From: Smittium mucronatum
Lineage: Eukaryota; Kickxellomycota; Harpellomycetes; Harpellales; Legeriomycetaceae
Direction of reading: 5' to 3'
Assembly: GCA_001953115.1 (NCBI GenBank)
Contig: LSSL01004167.1
Coordinates: 1-26,797, forward strand
Length of the DNA: 26,797 nucleotides
Of this stretch, positions 22,300-26,797 are shown piece by piece; within the stretch, counting starts at the first letter, position 1, and each line of letters begins with the position of its first letter. Position numbers and translations under genes: made by a program. The notes beneath the pieces are model-generated. The model searched no databases. It was not told where the DNA came from and was given only the letters and a program-made list of their open reading frames with translations.

Positions 22300-23065
22300 C
22301 CTCTGAAACTCCTTTCTGAAGATATAGGCAGCCGAGTTTAGACAACAGCTTCAGTGATTCGAGCAGTTGCAGGGATAATGATTATAGGTCTCGAGCACCC
22401 CTCAATCTGCTAGCTCCCTCGAAAGAACTTAATAATTATAAATCTTTTGGAAGTCTTGATTGCAAAATATGCGCATCGAACTTCTCACTTTCTATCAGTC
22501 GCTTGACTTAAGATTACACGACCTTTCAAGATTTCTTGTAAAATTCATCCCAATTTGTAAATTTTTACATCTGGATTGTATTTTTATAGCTAATACATTT
22601 TCCATTATCCATCTTAATGTTAATAATGCCAATTACTGGTTTTGCCAAAGTTAGATTAGGATTAATTGTAGATTCATTGAATAAAAAAGTCTATCCGTTG
22701 TGTACCATGAGCGAGTGCAACCTGTATAGCTTAAAGTTCTGATTCAGTATTCTTTACCACACTTGAAGAAAAATCTAAAAGTGGGGAAGGGTTTTAGCTT
22801 ACCTTGCTACTTATTAGGAATGTGTGCACCTCATCTTTTTTATAATCCTTGGTGAGCATAGTCCTGTAGAAGTCGTCTAAAATTGACAGAATAAGCTTCC
22901 ATAGTTCAAGGCAAACGTTAAGCACTGTGGCCGGGCAGTTAATAGAAATTTTGGGCTCTCCTCAACTGGAGTTCCAATGATCCTTTCTAAGGTTAAATAA
23001 TCAATCTTGGTAGTTAAAACCTTAATAGCGAGCGAAATTTCTGCGATTTAAGTATCTGAAGACAT
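22300..23065 (-). pseudogene. Gag-like leader region of the DIRS-like element (remnant)
   Basis: A minus-strand ATG at 23065 opens MSSDT, a TAA, then IAEISLAIKVLTTKIDYLTL and ERIIGTPVEESPKFLLTARP. After a frameshift it continues as NVCLELWKLILSILDDFYRT and MLTKDYKKDEVHTFL. The charged, helical, low-similarity character and the position just before RT fit a DIRS-type Gag, which is poorly conserved in sequence. The tail near 22330-22410 is rich in Gly and Arg (GASRLRGARD), as Gag tails often are. Assignment rests on position and texture rather than a named motif. Confidence 0.5.
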
Positions 23066-23278
23066 CTCCCTTAAAATTTAGTTCAAAAATATCTTGGAAG
23101 TGGCTTAAAAATAATTTGGATATTAAAAAAAATAGAAAAAATTGTTATTTAGCTGGAAGAGCACTTTTGCTAAAAAAAGTATGATATGGATATTGATAAT
23201 GCTTACTATATACTATATTAAAAAAAAATTGAATTTTATTTGGAATTTTCGAAGATTTATAAATAAAGATGACGATAG

Positions 23279-23338
23279 TTAATATGAATCCTTTCCAATG
23301 ACGTATGATATAATCTGAAAGGATTTCAATTGATGTTT
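23279..23338. repeat. Inverted repeat at the 5' end of the retroelement
   Basis: TGAATCCTTTC near 23284-23294 is repeated as its near complement GAAAGGATTTCA near 23317-23328, with one extra base. The same segment (TTAATATGAAT...CCAATGA.CGTA) resembles the minus strand of 19239-19266 at the other end. It may mark the second terminus. Confidence 0.45.
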
Positions 23339-26300
23339 ATTATCAAATTTATAATTTTAAACCCATAGATTTTTTTCCCCATTACTATCCCATAAATAAA
23401 TAATTGAGAATATTTTGAATAAGTTTATTATAAAAAATTAATACTGTAAATAATTTTTTTTATCTTGCAAATATAAAAAAAATATCAGCATATTGTTTTT
23501 TTTATAATAAATTTTAGACTTTTTTCCCATTTATTTTCATGCTACATATCGATTGCCATGTTTTATCAAAAATAATTTATATATAAGACTATATATGTTT
23601 AGACAGCTCGTTAAAAAAAATTATGATAAGATATAAAGCCATTATTTTAAAATCTTTCGATCTAGAAATTTTGTTTTTAAAAAATTACATTCATCTATTA
23701 TACTATCAATGTAGTTTAAATATATATTTAAATATATAATTAATGCTATTAAATTTTTTTTCGTGTTTTTAAAAAGTAGATAATAAAAATCAATATTTTT
23801 AACGCATTCAGTTCAAAAAATAATTATATAGCTGATCATAGTTCGAAGTTTAAATCTCTTTATTTATTATAATTTTAAGATGGTTTTTGATTTTACTTTA
23901 CAGTAAGTTTACAAGTATAAATAAGGTATTTAACAATATTTAAGAAAATTAAAAAAGAAAAAGTTTCTTTAAAAATTTTGAATATATTAAAAAATAAGCA
24001 TGTTTATTGTAAAAATGCCATGGAAAAAAAACACTAGATTTTTTTCATAAAATTTTTTTGGTAGCTGAAGCGAAATGATTTGTGATTTAATATAGTTATT
24101 TGAAAACAAAATCTAATTTAATGGTGGAAATATGAGCTAAGCCTTTTTTTGAAACTTATTAGCAGTATATATCAGCCATTTTTGAGATTTTTTCAGAAAC
24201 TGTGCTACTTAATTTGAAAAAGATGATTTGATTAGAGGAAAATTATTTTCTTTATGTTCTTTGGAAATTTTTTATAAATTTTTTTAAATGGGCTCAGATA
24301 AAAATCTTTTGGTGGTTTCGTGTCTTATGAAACATTTGAGTCTATTCTTCCAATGAATTCAAAAATTTGAATCGCAGAAATTTATTGATTTAGTATAATC
24401 TAGAAGATAAAAGAAAAGTTATTCCGTCCAATAATATTTAAAAAAATGCTCTGAGGAAGTATTTTCAAATAAATGAGGGCTTCTGAAGTTTAAATTTTGA
24501 ATATAGATGAGACCCAGAGGCCATGATAACAATATAATAAATTTATATAAGTATTTTTTGGGGAAATATTCTAATTGAGATCCATCAATTAAAGATCATT
24601 TTATTAAAAAAATTTCAAATTTAATTTCTTTTAAAAACCATTTATGAACTTTTAAAAACGAAAATTTTGTTGATAAATAGAGTTTTGTATAAATTTCTGA
24701 AATCTAAATATTCGGGAAGTTTTTTAAACTATTTTTTAAATTTTAGATCCGAAAATTTCTTTTTTTGTTTTTTATTCAATCATAATGCAAGATATTTTCA
24801 ACATTTAGCCATATAACCCTTATACAGTCGATTGTCGTAGGTCAAGGACTTTAAATATTTTTGCCCTGAGAACTCTTTTACCACCTTTCAGTAACGGGGT
24901 TTGAGCTCAAGAAAAAAGTATATTTATAAGGCTAAAATAGCCAATATAAAATCCAACTAAGCATCAATCAAGGAAACATGAAGATTCCAGACTATCCAGA
25001 ATGTATTTAGGATAATTGAAAGACTTTTGAGTTTCAGGTGACATGTAATATTGAATATATATAATATTAAAATTATAATGTCACTACCATTTCCTTCAAT
25101 TATAAATCATTTTAAAAAATAAATTATTAGTTTGTGACTAACGTTACGAAATTAATAATTGATATATATTTTTTAATTTTATCTTTTCACAAAGAACCTT
25201 AATCTCTTTGTTAAATCAAACAATGATGTAATCCTTACAAAACTAATCCGTATATATTTTAATGAGCTTAACCGGTATTTGTATAATTTTATGATCTGTA
25301 AAAAATTTATTGTGTTCATTTTTATTTTTATTCTATGTTTTAAACTGTGAAATCAGGTATAAAGTGGTTATTTTATAAATAAATATATATATATACATAT
25401 TTAAATTTTTTGTATTTTAGTTCAATTAGATATGATTTCCTAAAAATTTTAATTTAAAGAGACATAGATGAATAAAATTGGGAAATTTATTTATGGTATT
25501 ACCTATAAATTCACAGGCTTGCTAAAATTTAGTTTCAAAATCAAGATTTTAGTATTTTTATCGTTTAACATTTTATTTTATTTTAAATTATGAAACGTAT
25601 CATTTTGACAAAAAAATAAAATACTGAATTTTTTTTTTAAGGGATGGTACTAATAAAAAAATAACCTTGGCTAATTTTATTATACCCGATATTGATTAAA
25701 TTTAGGTGCAATTAACCCTATTCAAATAAAATTACAAATATTTTCAAAATTAAATTATTTTTATTTTATAAATTAAAAAAATAATTCCATATATAAAAAG
25801 ATAAAACTAAATCTGGCTATTTCTGACAAGAAATTTGCTAAAAATATTATAGTGATATGATTCCGCGAAATATAATATTTTATTTAACATCTGAATTTCC
25901 TGGTGCTGAGAAATATTTAATTAAATATATAGAATTATTATATAAAAAATAATTAATTTAAAAAATCTTTAGCAAATAATAATAAAATATTTTGATTTTA
26001 GATTAGACAAAATTTTGCTAAGAATTTTATAAATATAAACAATAAAATATATTTCCAAATAGCTCTTAATTCTTTTTTTTTACAAAAATCAATGGAATGA
26101 AAATTTTTAATAATAATAAAATCTTATAGAAATTTTTATATTTTAAACTGATTATTTTTTATTTACCACCAAATAAAAAAATTTATGGAAATCTAATATT
26201 CAGAATAAATCATTTTTTATATATATTCTGATAAAACACACAAATTAAAAAATCCATGTTTATTATTATATCCTATAAGATTTTTTTTCACGAATTTTAT

Positions 26301-26630
26301 TGTAAAAAAATCATATGAAATTTATTTACAGTTTTTTAATGTTATGACTTATGCTTAATAATATCATTTACACATAACTATCATATTCCAAAAAAAAAAA
26401 ATTCCTCATAGAGAATATTTATTTATTAATTATCATCGATATAATGTATTTCGAAATTTCCGCCGATAGAATCTTTTTTAAAAAAAGCTATTTTTATTTT
26501 CAATCCCGTATTATCTGCGAGATACGGTTATATATATATATATATAAATATATATATCATACTTTCTTTCGCTAAGATACTTCATGAATTTAGATAAAGA
26601 TATCTAAAGTGCTTTTTATGGATTACAGGG
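23339..26630. other. AT-rich intergenic region
   Basis: Mostly A/T runs with short chance frames. Two small higher-GC patches stand out: 24288-24353 (plus, 21 codons from ATG) and 24820-24905 (minus, TPLLKGGKRVLRAKIFKVLD then LRQSTV and a stop). Neither shows a known family. A TA microsatellite lies at 26529-26558. Confidence 0.5.
26529..26558. repeat. Interrupted (TA)n microsatellite
   Basis: About nine TA units, a short AAA interruption, then more TA. This is a simple repeat of slippage origin. Confidence 0.85.
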
Positions 26631-26635
26631 TTTTC

Positions 26636-26797
26636 CAAATCAATGGAACCTTTTTTTCAAACCAATTGAATCTCTTTTTCAGAAAAATAACCTTTTTTCC
26701 AAACCAATTGAACCTTTTTTTCATAATAACAGAACTTTTTTTTCATTTCAATAGAACTTTTTTTTCATTCCAATAGAACTTTTTTTTCATTCCAATA
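26636..26797. repeat. 22-bp tandem array (minisatellite), truncated by the window end
   Basis: Units begin at 26636, 26658, 26680, 26700, 26722, 26744, 26766 and 26788 (partial). Six of the seven complete units are exactly 22 bp; the third is 20 bp. Each has a CA-rich start, a CCAAT[A/T]GAAC core and a tail of 5-8 T. Units 6 and 7 differ at a single base, while the first ones are more diverged, so the array probably expanded towards the right and continues beyond the window. The unit length is not a multiple of three, so it is not a coding repeat. Confidence 0.9.

Larger units (their letters stand above)
19169..23307 (-). mobile_element. Decayed DIRS-order (tyrosine-recombinase) retrotransposon
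   Basis: This block of about 4.1 kb has clearly higher GC than both flanks. Read on the minus strand, with stops and frameshifts tolerated, it gives in order a Gag-like region, a reverse transcriptase, an RNase H ending in a typical IPSVLNPADAP motif, a DIRS-type post-RNase-H region, and a tyrosine recombinase. This same-strand order of RT, RNase H and then tyrosine recombinase, without a DDE integrase, is that of DIRS/Ngaro-like elements, which use circular intermediates and a tyrosine recombinase. No long terminal repeats were seen. Related sequence occurs inverted at the two ends (19239-19266 and 23279-23307). The element is dead: many stops, frameshifts in every domain, and lost catalytic residues. 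End points are estimates. Confidence 0.8.

Noticed and set aside
26636..26797. CRISPR-like array
   Set aside because: The units are contiguous with no spacers, and the genome is eukaryotic; it is a tandem minisatellite.

Overview
The window looks like nuclear DNA from a very AT-rich eukaryote, most likely an early-diverging fungus. The genes have short introns (61-89 bp, one of 251 bp) with GT/AG ends, and one intron carries a yeast-like TACTAAC branch motif. Three genes are recognisable: a Swf1/ZDHHC4-type DHHC palmitoyltransferase, a mitochondrial methylmalonyl-CoA mutase, and a secreted Ecm33/Sps2-type receptor-L-domain protein, a family typical of fungal cell surfaces. The cobalamin-dependent mutase argues against Dikarya and for a basal fungal lineage. 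The fungal placement is inference; no rRNA or other marker is present.

Layout. 1-145: 3' end of an unrecognised plus-strand gene. 146-1230: spacer holding a ~170-bp TTAA/CCCTTTC element and decayed, coding-like sequence. 1231-2922: SWF1-like gene, eight coding exons (+). 2923-3542: spacer with small ambiguous open frames. 3543-6247: methylmalonyl-CoA mutase, three exons (+). 6248-10690: AT-rich spacer with a second, oppositely oriented copy of the ~170-bp element at 6591-6762. 10691-11831: ECM33-like gene, two exons (+). 11832-19168: about 7.3 kb of extremely AT-rich DNA without a supportable gene, apart from one small coding-like island. 19169-23307: a higher-GC block that reads on the minus strand as a decayed DIRS-order (tyrosine-recombinase) retrotransposon, in the order Gag-like, reverse transcriptase, RNase H, tyrosine recombinase, with related inverted sequence at the two ends. 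23308-26630: AT-rich spacer. 26636-26797: a 22-bp tandem array running off the window.

The three host genes do not form a pathway. SWF1 acts in endomembranes (S-acylation), the mutase in mitochondria (propionate and branched-chain catabolism), and the L-domain protein at or outside the cell surface. All lie on the plus strand with their own spacers, so there is no sign of co-transcription.

The most notable item is the retroelement remnant. It was recovered only by following minus-strand reading frames through stops and frameshifts, because open reading frames on both strands there are short and misleading. No intact system of a clearly new type was found.
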